From contig AP017991.1 in NCBI GenBank assembly GCA_003609755.1, forward strand, positions 1,090,001 to 1,154,000: DNA of 64,000 nucleotides, in the 5' to 3' direction. Each line of letters opens with the position of its first letter. The stretch's first letter is position 1. The position numbers and the translations under genes are program-made. This document shows positions 38,215 through 49,318 of this stretch, piece after piece. The DNA comes from Planktothrix agardhii NIES-204 (GTDB lineage: Bacteria > Cyanobacteriota > Cyanobacteriia > Cyanobacteriales > Microcoleaceae). Below the pieces are notes generated by a model that was not told the origin of the DNA, ran no database searches, and saw only the letters and a program-made list of their open reading frames with translations.

Positions 38215-41200
38215 ATGAACAATATTGAGGATATTTATTCTCTTTCTCCGATGCAACAAGGTATGCTCTTTCATACCCTTTATTCCCCAGAGTCTGAGGT
38301 TTATTTTGAGCAGCTAGTTTGTACCTTAAAAGGACGATTGAATCTTTCATTTTTTCAAAAGGCTTGGCAAGAAGTTGTTGCCAAACATCATGTATTAAGA
38401 ACTTCTTTTCATTGGGAAGAAATTGAAAAGCCTCTGCAAATGGTCAGTCAGAAAGTAGAATTACCTTGGATGGTTTATGACTGGAAACATTGGGATAATT
38501 TACAACAAAAAGAAGCGTTAGAGTCGTTTTTGAAAAGCGATCGCGCTTCAGGGATTGAACTTGATCAAGCACCTTTAATGCGCTTTGCTTTAATACAGTT
38601 AGAAACCGACAGTTATCAATTTATTTGGAGTCATCATCATATTCTCTTTGATGGTTGGTCAATGCAGATCATTCTTCAAGAGGTTTTTGATTTATATGAA
38701 AGTTATAATCGAGGTGAATCTTTACAATTAAAATCCTGTCATCCCTATCGGGAATATATTAGTTGGTTACAGCAACAAGATAGTTCTCAAGCTAAGAAGT
38801 TTTGGCAACAAAGACTTAAGGGGATTGAAGCACCTACACCTCTGGTTGTTGATAAATTGATTGATAATAAACCCCAAGAAGAGGCTTATCAAGAAATACC
38901 TTTTAAGTTATCTTTTGAGATTACAAACCAATTACAATCATTGGCACAAAAACATCATTTAACCCTTAATAATTTAGTGCAAGGAGCTTGGGGTTTACTG
39001 CTTTCTCGTTATAGTGGAGAAACGGATATTGTTTTTGGCGCAACGGCATCTGGACGCACGAGTGAGTTACCAAATATTGATACAATGGTTGGGCTATTTA
39101 TCAATACCTTACCAGTGCGATTACAAATTTCCGAGAAAGAGGAATTAATTCCTTGGTTAAAAGCATTACAAAGTCAGCAATTTGAACAAGAACCCTATAC
39201 TTATTATTCCCTAGCTGATATTCAGAAAAATAGTGATATTCCGCCTAAAATGTCTTTATTTGAAAGTATTTTGGTATTTGAAAATTATCCCGTAGATTCC
39301 TCGAAAAATGCTCCGCAAAGAACCTTAGAAATTACCGATATTCGGTGTTTAGAAAGAACAAACTATCCTTTGACAGTTGTGATTATTCCTAATGTAGAAT
39401 TATCAGGAAGAATTGTCTATGATACCCGTCGCTTTGAAGCGGAAACGATTGAGCGTATGATTGGACATTTGCAAACCTTATTAGCAGGAATGGCGAATCA
39501 TCCAGAACTACGTCTTTCTGAATTTTCATTATTAACTAAAGCGGAAGAAGAACAATTAATATTGGCAGAAAATCAAAATGATTCCCTGATCAAAACTATT
39601 GACTATCAATGTATTCATCGGTTATTTGAGAAACAGGTAGAAAAGACTCCTAATGCGATCGCGATCGTTTATAAAGATGAACAATTAACCTATCAAGAAT
39701 TAAACCAAAGAGCTAATCAATTAGCCCATTATTTACAATTTCTAGGTATAAAATTAGAGGATAAAATAGGGGTTTGCATTGAAAGATCACCTTTAATGGC
39801 GATCGCAATTTTAGGGATTCTTAAAGCAGGAGGAGCTTATTTTCCTTTAGATTCTGCTTATCCAGTTGAAAGATTAGCTTTCATGCTCGAAGATGTAAAA
39901 TGCCCCATACTTTTAACTCAAACTCATTTATCTAATCAATTATCAGTTGATGATATTAAACAGGTCATTAATATCGAATCAGAATGGAAAAATATTAGTC
40001 AATATTCCTCTGACAATTTATTAACTCAAGTTACTCCTGATAACTTAGCTTATATTATTTACACGTCAGGTTCAACTGGAACCCCGAAAGGAACAGAAAT
40101 TCCTCATCGTAGCTTCATCGGTTTTATGTTTGGGGTTAATTATATTAAGCTGGGGGCTGACAATATTTGGCTACAACATTCTTCAATTTCTTGGGATGCT
40201 TTAACTTTAGAATTGTGGACACCATTGCTTTATGGGGGGCGTTGTGTGCTTTATCCAGACAATATTACGACTCCTGAAAACTTGAGCAAAATTATCAAAG
40301 AAGAAGGGGTTAATATTCTCTGGCTGACTTGTGCTTTATTTAACCTAATTATTGATACAATGCCAGAAGCTTTATTAGAAGTTAAACAATTAATAATAGG
40401 AGGAGAATCTTTATCTGTTTCTCATGTTCGTCGTGCTTTAAATTTATTACCACAAACACAAATTATTAATGGTTATGGCCCTTCAGAATGTACTGTATTT
40501 ACCGCTTGTTATGTGATTCCCAAACAACTCGATCAAAATGTCAATTCAATTCCCATTGGTAAACCGATTGGAGATAGAAGAGTTTACTTATTTGATCAGA
40601 ATTTACAACGAGTTCCGATCGCGGTTCCTGGGGAAGTTTACATAGGCGGAAAAAGTGTTGCCAGGGGTTATTTGAATCAGCCAATATTAACTCACGAAAA
40701 GTTTATTGATAATCCTTTTGTTGATGGAGATACTCTTTATAAAACAGGAGATTTAGTGCGTCGTCTGAGCGATGAAAATCTAGAATTTTTAGGACGTATT
40801 GATAATCAGGTCAAAATTCGCGGTTTTCGCATTGAATTAGGGGAAATTGAGACGGTTTTAACTAATTATTCTGAAATAAGGGAAGCGATTGTTACAATAC
40901 GAGAAGATCAACCTGGAGATAAATCTTTAGTTGCTTATATTGTTCCCCATAATCATCAATTAACTACTCGTGATCTCAGAAATTTTCTGAGTCAAAAGTT
41001 GCCTAATTATATGATTCCGAATGCTTTTGTCTTTTTAGACAAATTTCCTCTCACTCCTAATGGTAAAATTAATCGTCTTGGTTTACCTGCTCCCAATATT
41101 TCTCAGCAGAATTTAGGGATTGAATTTGTTGCTCCTCGGACTTCTACAGAACGGGAATTAGTAACAATTTGGACTGAGGTTCTACAGTTGACAAAAGTAG

Positions 41201-41451
41201 GAATATATGATAATTTTTTTGAGTTAGGAGGTCATTCTTTACTAGCAACTCAACTAATTTCTCGATTAAAAGAAACCTTTGAAATTGAGTTTCCTTTTCG
41301 CTATTTATTTGAAAATCCTACCATTAGCCAACTAGCAGAGAAAGTTGTTAACCAACAGATTGAACTAGCAGAAGGTGATGAATTTGCGCAAATCTTAGGG
41401 GAGATTGACGAGTTATCTGAAGATGAAGTGGCACAACAATTATTTTTATGA
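38215..41451 (+). CDS. apnB: Anabaenopeptin synthetase ApnB: C-A-PCP (Val/Ile module)
   Basis: 1078 residues. The start, DIYSLSPMQQGMLFH, is typical of condensation domains that follow an epimerase, as expected after ApnA, which supplies D-Lys. His motif SHHHILFDGW near 143, A domain with YTSGSTGTPKG near 619, PCP NFFELGGHS near 1005. Specificity residues DALWIGGVFK are Val/Ile-like. It adds the third residue of anabaenopeptin. Five bases separate it from apnA; 139 bp separate it from apnC. Confidence 0.92.
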   Translation: MNNIEDIYSLSPMQQGMLFHTLYSPESEVYFEQLVCTLKGRLNLSFFQKAWQEVVAKHHVLRTSFHWEEIEKPLQMVSQKVELPWMVYDWKHWDNLQQKEALESFLKSDRASGIELDQAPLMRFALIQLETDSYQFIWSHHHILFDGWSMQIILQEVFDLYESYNRGESLQLKSCHPYREYISWLQQQDSSQAKKFWQQRLKGIEAPTPLVVDKLIDNKPQEEAYQEIPFKLSFEITNQLQSLAQKHHLTLNNLVQGAWGLLLSRYSGETDIVFGATASGRTSELPNIDTMVGLFINTLPVRLQISEKEELIPWLKALQSQQFEQEPYTYYSLADIQKNSDIPPKMSLFESILVFENYPVDSSKNAPQRTLEITDIRCLERTNYPLTVVIIPNVELSGRIVYDTRRFEAETIERMIGHLQTLLAGMANHPELRLSEFSLLTKAEEEQLILAENQNDSLIKTIDYQCIHRLFEKQVEKTPNAIAIVYKDEQLTYQELNQRANQLAHYLQFLGIKLEDKIGVCIERSPLMAIAILGILKAGGAYFPLDSAYPVERLAFMLEDVKCPILLTQTHLSNQLSVDDIKQVINIESEWKNISQYSSDNLLTQVTPDNLAYIIYTSGSTGTPKGTEIPHRSFIGFMFGVNYIKLGADNIWLQHSSISWDALTLELWTPLLYGGRCVLYPDNITTPENLSKIIKEEGVNILWLTCALFNLIIDTMPEALLEVKQLIIGGESLSVSHVRRALNLLPQTQIINGYGPSECTVFTACYVIPKQLDQNVNSIPIGKPIGDRRVYLFDQNLQRVPIAVPGEVYIGGKSVARGYLNQPILTHEKFIDNPFVDGDTLYKTGDLVRRLSDENLEFLGRIDNQVKIRGFRIELGEIETVLTNYSEIREAIVTIREDQPGDKSLVAYIVPHNHQLTTRDLRNFLSQKLPNYMIPNAFVFLDKFPLTPNGKINRLGLPAPNISQQNLGIEFVAPRTSTERELVTIWTEVLQLTKVGIYDNFFELGGHSLLATQLISRLKETFEIEFPFRYLFENPTISQLAEKVVNQQIELAEGDEFAQILGEIDELSEDEVAQQLFL

Positions 41452-41590
41452 TTTTCAAGTCAAATAATGTTATAATGGTAGGTAGGAATGAGGAATACAA
41501 AATGTGACCACTAATGGTAATTCTACATAACTTCTAAAAGTCTTTCTTTTTTGCTTCTATTTTTTTAAAAACTAATCTTCCATAAATCCT
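41452..41590 (+). promoter_or_regulatory. apnB-apnC intergenic region with a possible internal promoter
   Basis: The only sizeable gap inside the apn operon. A perfect TATAAT lies at 41471-41476, but the -35 region (around TTTTCAAG) is poor. Several T-runs follow but no clear hairpin. An internal promoter for apnCD is possible; read-through is equally likely. Confidence 0.3.
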
Positions 41591-44500
41591 ATGAGTGATC
41601 TGCTAAAACGTTTAGAAAATCTTTCTCCTGAAAAACGAGAATTAGTGCTACAAAAGCTGAAGCAGCAGCAATCAAAAACAAGTAATAATCAAAAGAAACA
41701 AAAATTATCATTGATTCCTGTACCCAGAGAAGGAGATATTCCTCTCTCTTTTGCTCAAACGAGACTCTGGTTTTTAGCTCAATTTGATCAAGAAAATTCT
41801 CCTTATCATGTGCCTATTTTTTGGCAAATTAAGGGAAGTCTTAATTTAAACGCCCTAGAGCAAGCGATCGCAGAAATTATTGACCGTCATGAAGTATTAC
41901 GGACGACTTTTTCTGTGATTAATGAATCTCCTGTACAGGTTATTAATCCTGCTTATCAGTTAAGCATACCAGTAATTAATTTAGAGGGAGAGACAGAAAA
42001 TATTAAATTAGAGAAGGCGCGACAATTAGCAACCGAAGAACTACAAACCCCTTTTGACTTATCAACAAGCCCTTTATTACGGGTAAAATTACTCAAAATT
42101 AACCCTCAATTTCATATTTTATTGTTGGTTATTCATCACATTATTTTTGATGGTTGGTCAGTTGATCTATTCCGTCAAGAATTATCTACTCTTTATGGCT
42201 CTTTTTCTCTGAATAAACCTGCTTCTTTGCCAAAATTAGCTCTTCAATATGCTGATTTTGCCCATTGGCAGCGACAATGGTTACAGGGAGAAATACTAGA
42301 AACCCAACTTAATTATTGGCGGCAACAGTTAAAAAATGCTCCCCCTCTCTTAGAATTCCCCATTGATAAACCTCGTCCCTCTCTACAAACCTATGAGGGT
42401 TCTAGTCAATCTATACATCTCAATCTGACTTTAACACAGCAATTGAAGGGATTAAGTCAAACAGCAGGAACAACTCTGTTTATGACCCTTCTCACTGCTT
42501 TTACCGTGCTACTTTATCGCTATAGTGGACAGGAAGATATTGTCATTGGAACGGCGATCGCAAATCGAAATCGTCAAGAATTAGAGCCATTAATGGGCTT
42601 TTTTGTTAACACTTTAGCTTTACGAACTAATTTGCAAGGTCATCTTACTTTTTTAGAATTATTGCAACAAGTTAAGGATAGAACTCTGGAATCCTATGAT
42701 CATCAAGACTTACCCTTTGAGAAATTAATTGATGAGTTACAAATTGAGCGATCACTGAGTAATCATCCCCTATTTCAAGTATTTTTTACCCTACAGAATG
42801 AAGCTAAAGAGACCTTAGAATTACCAGAATTAACTATCATTAATTTTGATTGGGAAAACAAAATAACGTTATTTGATTTAGGGTTAATTTGTCGAGAAAC
42901 TCCCCAAGGGTTAATCGCAGAATTAGAATATCGGACAGATTTATTTGAAGTCAAGACTATTCAAGGAATAGTAGAACATTTAGAAATTTTATTACAGGGA
43001 ATTGTTGATCATCCTCAACAGTCAATTAATACTTTACCTTTACTAACAAAATCTAACCAAAAACAACTAGAAATTTGGAATCAAACCGATAGTAACTATT
43101 TTCAAGATCAGACTTTAGTTGATTTATTTGAAGAACAGGTTAATCAAACCCCTAATAATATAGCATTAGTCTTTGAACAGACAAGCTTAACCTATCAAGA
43201 ACTGAATCAAAAAGCTAACCAGTTAGCTCATTATTTACGAGAAAACTATCGGATTGAAGCAGATAGCTTAATTGGGATTTGTACGGAACGTTCATTAGAA
43301 ATGGTTATCGGTTTATTAGGGGTTTTAAAAGCAGGTGCTGCTTATATTCCGATTGACTCCGATTATCCAGAAGATAGAATTAGATTTATTTTAGAAAATA
43401 GTAAAATTTCAGTCTTATTAACCCAGAGTTTTGTTCAAGACAAATTATCCCTATCTCACCTAAAATCTTTAAGTCAGTTTATTGATTTAGATCAGTTTGA
43501 TTATGACTTATTTCCTAACGATAATTTAACAGTTCAAAGTAAGCCTAATGACCTAGCTTATGTGATTTATACTTCTGGTTCAACAGGACAGCCTAAAGGG
43601 GTAATGATTGAACATCAATCAATTGTTAATCTTTGCTTAAATTGGGGCAAACTATTTCACGTTAATCCGCAAAGTCGTTTACTTCAATTTGGGTCTTTTA
43701 GTTTTGATTTATCTATTGGAGAAATCGCTACTAATCTTAGTCATGGTGCTTGTTTATACTTAGCCGAAAAAGAAACATTACTACCCACTCAAACCTTAGT
43801 AGATTTTCTGGAAACGAACCAAATTACCCATAGCTTTTTATCTCCTTCAGCCCTATCCGTTTTACCTCAAGCCAACTTATCCCATTTAGAAAATATAACG
43901 GTTGGCGGTGAAGCTTGTTCTGCTGAAGTCGTAGAAAAATGGGCAAATCAAAGACGTTTATTCAACTGCTATGGCCCTACAGAAACGACGGTAACAGCGA
44001 CATTTTTTCTTTGTCAAGAAAATGGTCAAAAACCTAATATTGGTAAACCATTAGATAATATTCGCGCCTATATTTTAGATGGGAATCAGCAAATCTTACC
44101 ACTGGGAATACCAGGAGAATTATGTATTGCAGGAGTCTGTTTAGCGAGGGGATATTTGAATCGTCCCGACTTAACGGCCGAGAAATTTGTTGAAGTTAAC
44201 CTATTAGGAAAAACCGAACAAATTTATAAAACAGGAGACTTAGCAAAATGGGGAGATGATGGAAATCTGGAATTTTTAGGACGTATTGACCAGCAAGTAA
44301 AACTGCGGGGATTTCGCATTGAATTGGGGGAAATTGAGGCAGTTTTGTTAAAGCATCCTGTCGTTAAAGAAGCGGTTGTCAACTTATATGAAACTGAAAA
44401 TAATCAGCAATTAGTGGCTTATATTATCCCGCAAGAAAAACACCGTGATCTCAGGGATGAACTGAAAAGCTTACTGAAAAGCCGTTTGCCAAATTACATG

Positions 44501-47500
44501 ATTCCAAGTCAGATTATGATCTTGGAAACTCTTCCCCTAACCCCTAATGGAAAATTAGATAAAAAAGCCCTACCGATCCCTGATTTAAAAATATTTACCG
44601 ATGGCGAAATGCCTGTTATTCCCACAGAAGAATTATTAGCCAGTCTATGGCAAGATCTCTTGCAAATCAAGTCTGTGGGTCGTCGGGATAACTTCTTTGA
44701 ATTGGGAGGACATTCCCTATTAGCTACCCAATTAGTCACCCGTATTCGTAACAGTTTTGGGGTCGAATTAGCCGTTCGGAAAGTATTTGAACATCCCCAA
44801 TTATCAGAATTAGCAACAGAAATTAGTCAAGTATCATCAGCAGTTAGTTTACCTCCCATTATTCCCCAAGCCAAAAACGCCCCAAAAACCCTCTCTTTTG
44901 CTCAATCAAGACTTTGGTTTTTAGCCCAACTTGAAGGGTTAGGAATATCGGCAATTTATAATATGCCTATGGCATTACAACTTCAAGGAAATCTAAATCT
45001 AGAAGCGTTGAAGTTAAGCTTTTTCTATTTAATTGAACGTCATTCAATTTTACGCACTTATTTTCCCTCCATCGCTGGAAAACCTCAAGTTATCATTCAA
45101 AATTCTGAAGAAATAGAAGTTTTAGCTATTGAAAATTTACAAAATCTTGATTCTCAAACGCAAAAAGAAACCCTACAAGAATTGGTCAATAATCACGCAC
45201 AAGAACCTTTTAACTTAAATACTGGCCCTCTGTTTAAAGCCAAATTATTACAATTAGGGGAAAGGGATTTTGTCCTCTTAATTAATATGCACCACATCAT
45301 CAGTGATGGTTGGTCAATGGGAGTATTTAAGCGAGAATGGCAACAACTTTATCGTGCCTTAGTTAAAGGTCAAACTCCTCAATGGGAACCTTTACCGATT
45401 GACTATACTGATTATGCAGCTTGGCAACAAAATTGGCTACAAGGAGATGTTTTAGAAACCCAATTAAACTATTGGAAAAATCAACTCAACCATGCACCCG
45501 CTTTATTAGAACTCCCCACAGACTATTCTCGTCCGCCACAGCAGAGTTATAAAGGGGTTCTCTATGAATGTGAGTTGACGGCAGAATTAACCCATAAACT
45601 TAAACATTTAAGCCAAAAACAGGGCGTTACCCTTTTTATGACTGCCTTAGCTGCTTTTAGTGTTTTACTGTCCCGATACAGTGGTCAAAGTGATTTGTGT
45701 ATTGGTTCCCCTATTGCTAACCGCACCCATAGTCAAACTGAAGATTTGATGGGCTTTTTTGTCAATACCTTGGTATTAAGAAATAAGATTAATTTTGATA
45801 ACAGTTTCATAGATTTATTGCAACAAACTCGACAAATTTGTTTAGATGCCTATGCTCATCAGGATATCCCATTTGAGTATTTAGTCGAACAATTACAACC
45901 AGAAAGAAGTCTCAGTTATAACCCCTTATTTCAGGTTATGTTAGTATTGCAAAATACCGCAGAAGTAGGTACTAAAATTAGTTTACCAGAACTTGAGATT
46001 AAATGGTTTGAACAGAATTATCCCTTTGCTAAGTTTGATTTGAAATTAGATTTATCAGAGTATGATAATAAGCTTCATTGTGTTTGGGAATATGCTACAG
46101 ATTTATTTGCAGGGGAAACCATTCAAAGGATGGCACAACATTGGGAAATTTTGCTAGAAGCAATTGTTGATTCTCCTCAACAACCTATTTATGAATTACC
46201 GTTCATTACAACAACAGAAATCGAACAATTTAAAATTTGGAATCAAACCGATATTGATTATCCAAAAGATCAAACTTTGGTCACTTTGTTTGAATATCAA
46301 GCAACAAAAACCCCTGACAATATTGCAGTTATATTTAAAGAACAAAGCCTAACTTATCAGCAACTCAACGAAAAAGCTAATCAACTAGCCAATTATTTAT
46401 CAGATTTTAAAAAACAACATCAATTACCAAATAATTCGTTAATAGGAATTTGTGTTGAGCGATCGCCTGACATGATCATCAGCTTATTAGCTATTCTGAA
46501 AACAGGTAGTGCCTACGTTCCCATTGATCCTAATTATCCCCGCGATCGCATTCAGTTTATACTTGAAGATAGTCAAGTACACCTATTAATAACAACTGAT
46601 TTATTTCAAGAAAAGTTATCAATAAAACAACAAAATAATTCTTGTGTTGTCATCTCATTAGATCAGAAAAAATGGCAAAATCAATTAATTAATAATCCTC
46701 CTCGTCAAAGTAATCCCCATGATTTAGCTTATATCATTTATACCTCTGGTTCCACAGGTAAACCCAAAGGGGTTGCTATTGCCCATTATAGTCCCGCCGT
46801 GCTGCTCAAATGGGCGCATTCCGTCTTCAGTGCAGAACAACTTTCAGGGGTCTTAGCATCAACCTCAATTTGTTTCGATCTTTCCATCTTTGAAATGTTT
46901 GTTTCCCTAACTCAAGGGGGTAGTATTATTATCGTTAAAAATGCCCTTGATACTGAACAAATTCGTAACAGCATTGTGCCTATTACCTTAATTAATACCG
47001 TACCAAGTGCTGCGGCTGAATTGCTTAATATGAATGCTATTCCAGCAACAGTTCAAGTGATAAATTTAGCAGGTGAACCATTAAAAAATAGCTTAGTACA
47101 AGCTTTATATAAACAGACATCTGCCAAATTGATTTATAATCTTTATGGCCCATCGGAAGACACGACTTATTCTACCTTTACAAAAGTGTTCAGAAATGCT
47201 CAACAAGAACCAACTATCGGTAAAGCGATCGCGAATACCCGCATCTATATTTTGGACAGTTATAATCAACCTGTTGCTCCTGGTATTCCTGGAGAACTTT
47301 GTATTGCAGGTTCAGGTTTAGCTCAAGGTTATTGGAATCATCCCGATCTTAGCGCGGAAAAATTCATTAATCTTAATCTATTTAATCAAACTGAGCGAAT
47401 TTATAAAACGGGGGATCTTGCTCGTTGGCTATTAGATGGTAATTTACAATACTTAGGTCGCATTGATCATCAAGTCAAAATTAGAGGTTTTCGCATTGAA

Positions 47501-49318
47501 TTAGGAGAAATTGAAGCATCTTTAGTCAAACATCCCGACATCAAGGAAGCTGTTGTTATTGCACGAAAAAATACAGATTTTGATGCCAATTTAGTGGCTT
47601 ATATTGTTCTCTCTAAAAAAGACTCAGAAACTGAATATTTACAAGGAGAACAGGTGGAAATGTGGCAGGAAGTTTTCAATAAAGCTTACTTTCAACCCCA
47701 GACTCCTGAAAATGATTTTACCCTTAATTTAGCAGGGTGGAATGATAGCTATACAGGAGAACCTATTCCTCAAAATTTGATGGAAGAATGGCGAGACAAA
47801 ACTGTTGAACAAATTCTAGAATTAGCACCTAAACGAGTTTGGGAAATTGGCTGTGGAACAGGGATGTTATTATTTAAAATTGCGCCCCATTGTCAAACCT
47901 TTATCGGGACGGATTTTTCAACCAAAGCTTTACAGTATGTTCAGGAAAATTTAACATCACAAAATCTTGAGAAAAAGGTTACATTAAAACAGAGTCCAGC
48001 AAACCAATTTGAGGGAATTGTCCCCCAAAGTTATGACTTAGTTATTCTCAATTCTGTGATTCAATATTTCCCCTCAGTTGATTACTTATTGGCTGTTTTA
48101 GATGGGGTAATCAACTCTATAGAGACAGGGGGTAAAATCTTAATTGGGGATGTGAGAAACTTTAAACTTCTAGAGGCTTTCCATACAGCCGTTGAATTCT
48201 ATCGTGCGGATGATGACCTATCCATTAAAGAATTACGTCAACGAATTAGAAACAGTCTGAGAACAGAAGAAGAATTACTGATTGATCCAAATCTCTTTAT
48301 TTACTTAAAACAAAAATATCCTCGTATTAGTCAAGTCCAAATTGAATTAAAACGGGGTTATAATCAGACAGAAATGAATCGTTTTCGTTACGATGTTGTT
48401 CTATATTTAGATCAACCTCAAACATTAGTTACACAATGGCAATGGTTAGACTGGCAAGTTGAAAAACTCAATCTAAAAACGATCCAAAATATTTTAAACA
48501 CTCAAGAGCCTGATTTGTTAGGGATTGAAAATATTCCCAATATTCGTCTGATTTCAGAAATGGTATTATTGGAAAAAATTCCTGAGTTTGAGGGAACTAT
48601 TAAACAATTAAAAGCTATTTTAAGCCAGATGGAAATTGGTATCAACCCTGAAGCATTACGAACCTTAACGGAGGACTTACCCTATACTCCATTTGTTCAA
48701 TATAGCGATCGCGAATTTTCCACTTATCAAGTTATTTTTCAACGCAATACAACCTATCCTTTTAGTCAGCCTCGTTTTGCTTCTAAAAATAGCTTAGATC
48801 CCCTAAACTGGAAAAATTATGCTAACCAACCTTTAACCCTAGACACTAATCATGTTGATCCCGCTTTGATTGCCCAGTTCCGAGAGTTTTTAGGGCAAAC
48901 CCTCCCTGATTATATGATTCCCAGTCATTTTGTTCAACTGGAGAAATTACCCTTAACGCCCAATGGAAAAATAGATCGTAAAGTCCTTCCTGATCCGAAT
49001 ACACCTATCTTATTAACTGACATTGAATTACCTGAAAACCCTACAGAAGAATTACTGGCGGGTTTATGGGCTAAACTACTTAAATATGAGGTAATTTCTC
49101 GACAAGATAATTTCTTTAATTTGGGAGGGCATTCACTTTTAGCTACCCAATTAATTGCCCGTATTCGTGATCAATTAAAAGTAGAATTACCTTTAAGTAA
49201 AGTATTTGAATATCCCATTCTTAAGGAATTAGCGAACTATCTTGATACCTGTTTATGGGTTAATGCTTCAGAAGATTCTCAACCTTTAGATTTAAATGAA
49301 GAGGAAATTGAATTATGA
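41591..49318 (+). CDS. apnC: Anabaenopeptin synthetase ApnC: C-A-PCP-C-A-NMT-PCP (Hty, N-Me-Ala)
   Basis: 2575 residues. A short charged N-terminal segment may be a docking helix. Then C (IHHIIFDGW, 184), A (660), PCP (NFFELGGHS, 1038), C (MHHIISDGW, 1237), A (1721), N-methyltransferase (about 2010-2413; WEIGCGTGMLLF, NSVIQYFPSVDYL) and PCP (NFFNLGGHS, 2510). The first A reads DLGFTGCVTK, the code I recall for homotyrosine; the second reads DLFNNALTYK, an Ala code. With the NMT this gives Hty then N-methyl-Ala, positions 4 and 5 of anabaenopeptin. The stop overlaps the apnD start by 4 nt (ATGA at 49315). Confidence 0.94.
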   Translation: MSDLLKRLENLSPEKRELVLQKLKQQQSKTSNNQKKQKLSLIPVPREGDIPLSFAQTRLWFLAQFDQENSPYHVPIFWQIKGSLNLNALEQAIAEIIDRHEVLRTTFSVINESPVQVINPAYQLSIPVINLEGETENIKLEKARQLATEELQTPFDLSTSPLLRVKLLKINPQFHILLLVIHHIIFDGWSVDLFRQELSTLYGSFSLNKPASLPKLALQYADFAHWQRQWLQGEILETQLNYWRQQLKNAPPLLEFPIDKPRPSLQTYEGSSQSIHLNLTLTQQLKGLSQTAGTTLFMTLLTAFTVLLYRYSGQEDIVIGTAIANRNRQELEPLMGFFVNTLALRTNLQGHLTFLELLQQVKDRTLESYDHQDLPFEKLIDELQIERSLSNHPLFQVFFTLQNEAKETLELPELTIINFDWENKITLFDLGLICRETPQGLIAELEYRTDLFEVKTIQGIVEHLEILLQGIVDHPQQSINTLPLLTKSNQKQLEIWNQTDSNYFQDQTLVDLFEEQVNQTPNNIALVFEQTSLTYQELNQKANQLAHYLRENYRIEADSLIGICTERSLEMVIGLLGVLKAGAAYIPIDSDYPEDRIRFILENSKISVLLTQSFVQDKLSLSHLKSLSQFIDLDQFDYDLFPNDNLTVQSKPNDLAYVIYTSGSTGQPKGVMIEHQSIVNLCLNWGKLFHVNPQSRLLQFGSFSFDLSIGEIATNLSHGACLYLAEKETLLPTQTLVDFLETNQITHSFLSPSALSVLPQANLSHLENITVGGEACSAEVVEKWANQRRLFNCYGPTETTVTATFFLCQENGQKPNIGKPLDNIRAYILDGNQQILPLGIPGELCIAGVCLARGYLNRPDLTAEKFVEVNLLGKTEQIYKTGDLAKWGDDGNLEFLGRIDQQVKLRGFRIELGEIEAVLLKHPVVKEAVVNLYETENNQQLVAYIIPQEKHRDLRDELKSLLKSRLPNYMIPSQIMILETLPLTPNGKLDKKALPIPDLKIFTDGEMPVIPTEELLASLWQDLLQIKSVGRRDNFFELGGHSLLATQLVTRIRNSFGVELAVRKVFEHPQLSELATEISQVSSAVSLPPIIPQAKNAPKTLSFAQSRLWFLAQLEGLGISAIYNMPMALQLQGNLNLEALKLSFFYLIERHSILRTYFPSIAGKPQVIIQNSEEIEVLAIENLQNLDSQTQKETLQELVNNHAQEPFNLNTGPLFKAKLLQLGERDFVLLINMHHIISDGWSMGVFKREWQQLYRALVKGQTPQWEPLPIDYTDYAAWQQNWLQGDVLETQLNYWKNQLNHAPALLELPTDYSRPPQQSYKGVLYECELTAELTHKLKHLSQKQGVTLFMTALAAFSVLLSRYSGQSDLCIGSPIANRTHSQTEDLMGFFVNTLVLRNKINFDNSFIDLLQQTRQICLDAYAHQDIPFEYLVEQLQPERSLSYNPLFQVMLVLQNTAEVGTKISLPELEIKWFEQNYPFAKFDLKLDLSEYDNKLHCVWEYATDLFAGETIQRMAQHWEILLEAIVDSPQQPIYELPFITTTEIEQFKIWNQTDIDYPKDQTLVTLFEYQATKTPDNIAVIFKEQSLTYQQLNEKANQLANYLSDFKKQHQLPNNSLIGICVERSPDMIISLLAILKTGSAYVPIDPNYPRDRIQFILEDSQVHLLITTDLFQEKLSIKQQNNSCVVISLDQKKWQNQLINNPPRQSNPHDLAYIIYTSGSTGKPKGVAIAHYSPAVLLKWAHSVFSAEQLSGVLASTSICFDLSIFEMFVSLTQGGSIIIVKNALDTEQIRNSIVPITLINTVPSAAAELLNMNAIPATVQVINLAGEPLKNSLVQALYKQTSAKLIYNLYGPSEDTTYSTFTKVFRNAQQEPTIGKAIANTRIYILDSYNQPVAPGIPGELCIAGSGLAQGYWNHPDLSAEKFINLNLFNQTERIYKTGDLARWLLDGNLQYLGRIDHQVKIRGFRIELGEIEASLVKHPDIKEAVVIARKNTDFDANLVAYIVLSKKDSETEYLQGEQVEMWQEVFNKAYFQPQTPENDFTLNLAGWNDSYTGEPIPQNLMEEWRDKTVEQILELAPKRVWEIGCGTGMLLFKIAPHCQTFIGTDFSTKALQYVQENLTSQNLEKKVTLKQSPANQFEGIVPQSYDLVILNSVIQYFPSVDYLLAVLDGVINSIETGGKILIGDVRNFKLLEAFHTAVEFYRADDDLSIKELRQRIRNSLRTEEELLIDPNLFIYLKQKYPRISQVQIELKRGYNQTEMNRFRYDVVLYLDQPQTLVTQWQWLDWQVEKLNLKTIQNILNTQEPDLLGIENIPNIRLISEMVLLEKIPEFEGTIKQLKAILSQMEIGINPEALRTLTEDLPYTPFVQYSDREFSTYQVIFQRNTTYPFSQPRFASKNSLDPLNWKNYANQPLTLDTNHVDPALIAQFREFLGQTLPDYMIPSHFVQLEKLPLTPNGKIDRKVLPDPNTPILLTDIELPENPTEELLAGLWAKLLKYEVISRQDNFFNLGGHSLLATQLIARIRDQLKVELPLSKVFEYPILKELANYLDTCLWVNASEDSQPLDLNEEEIEL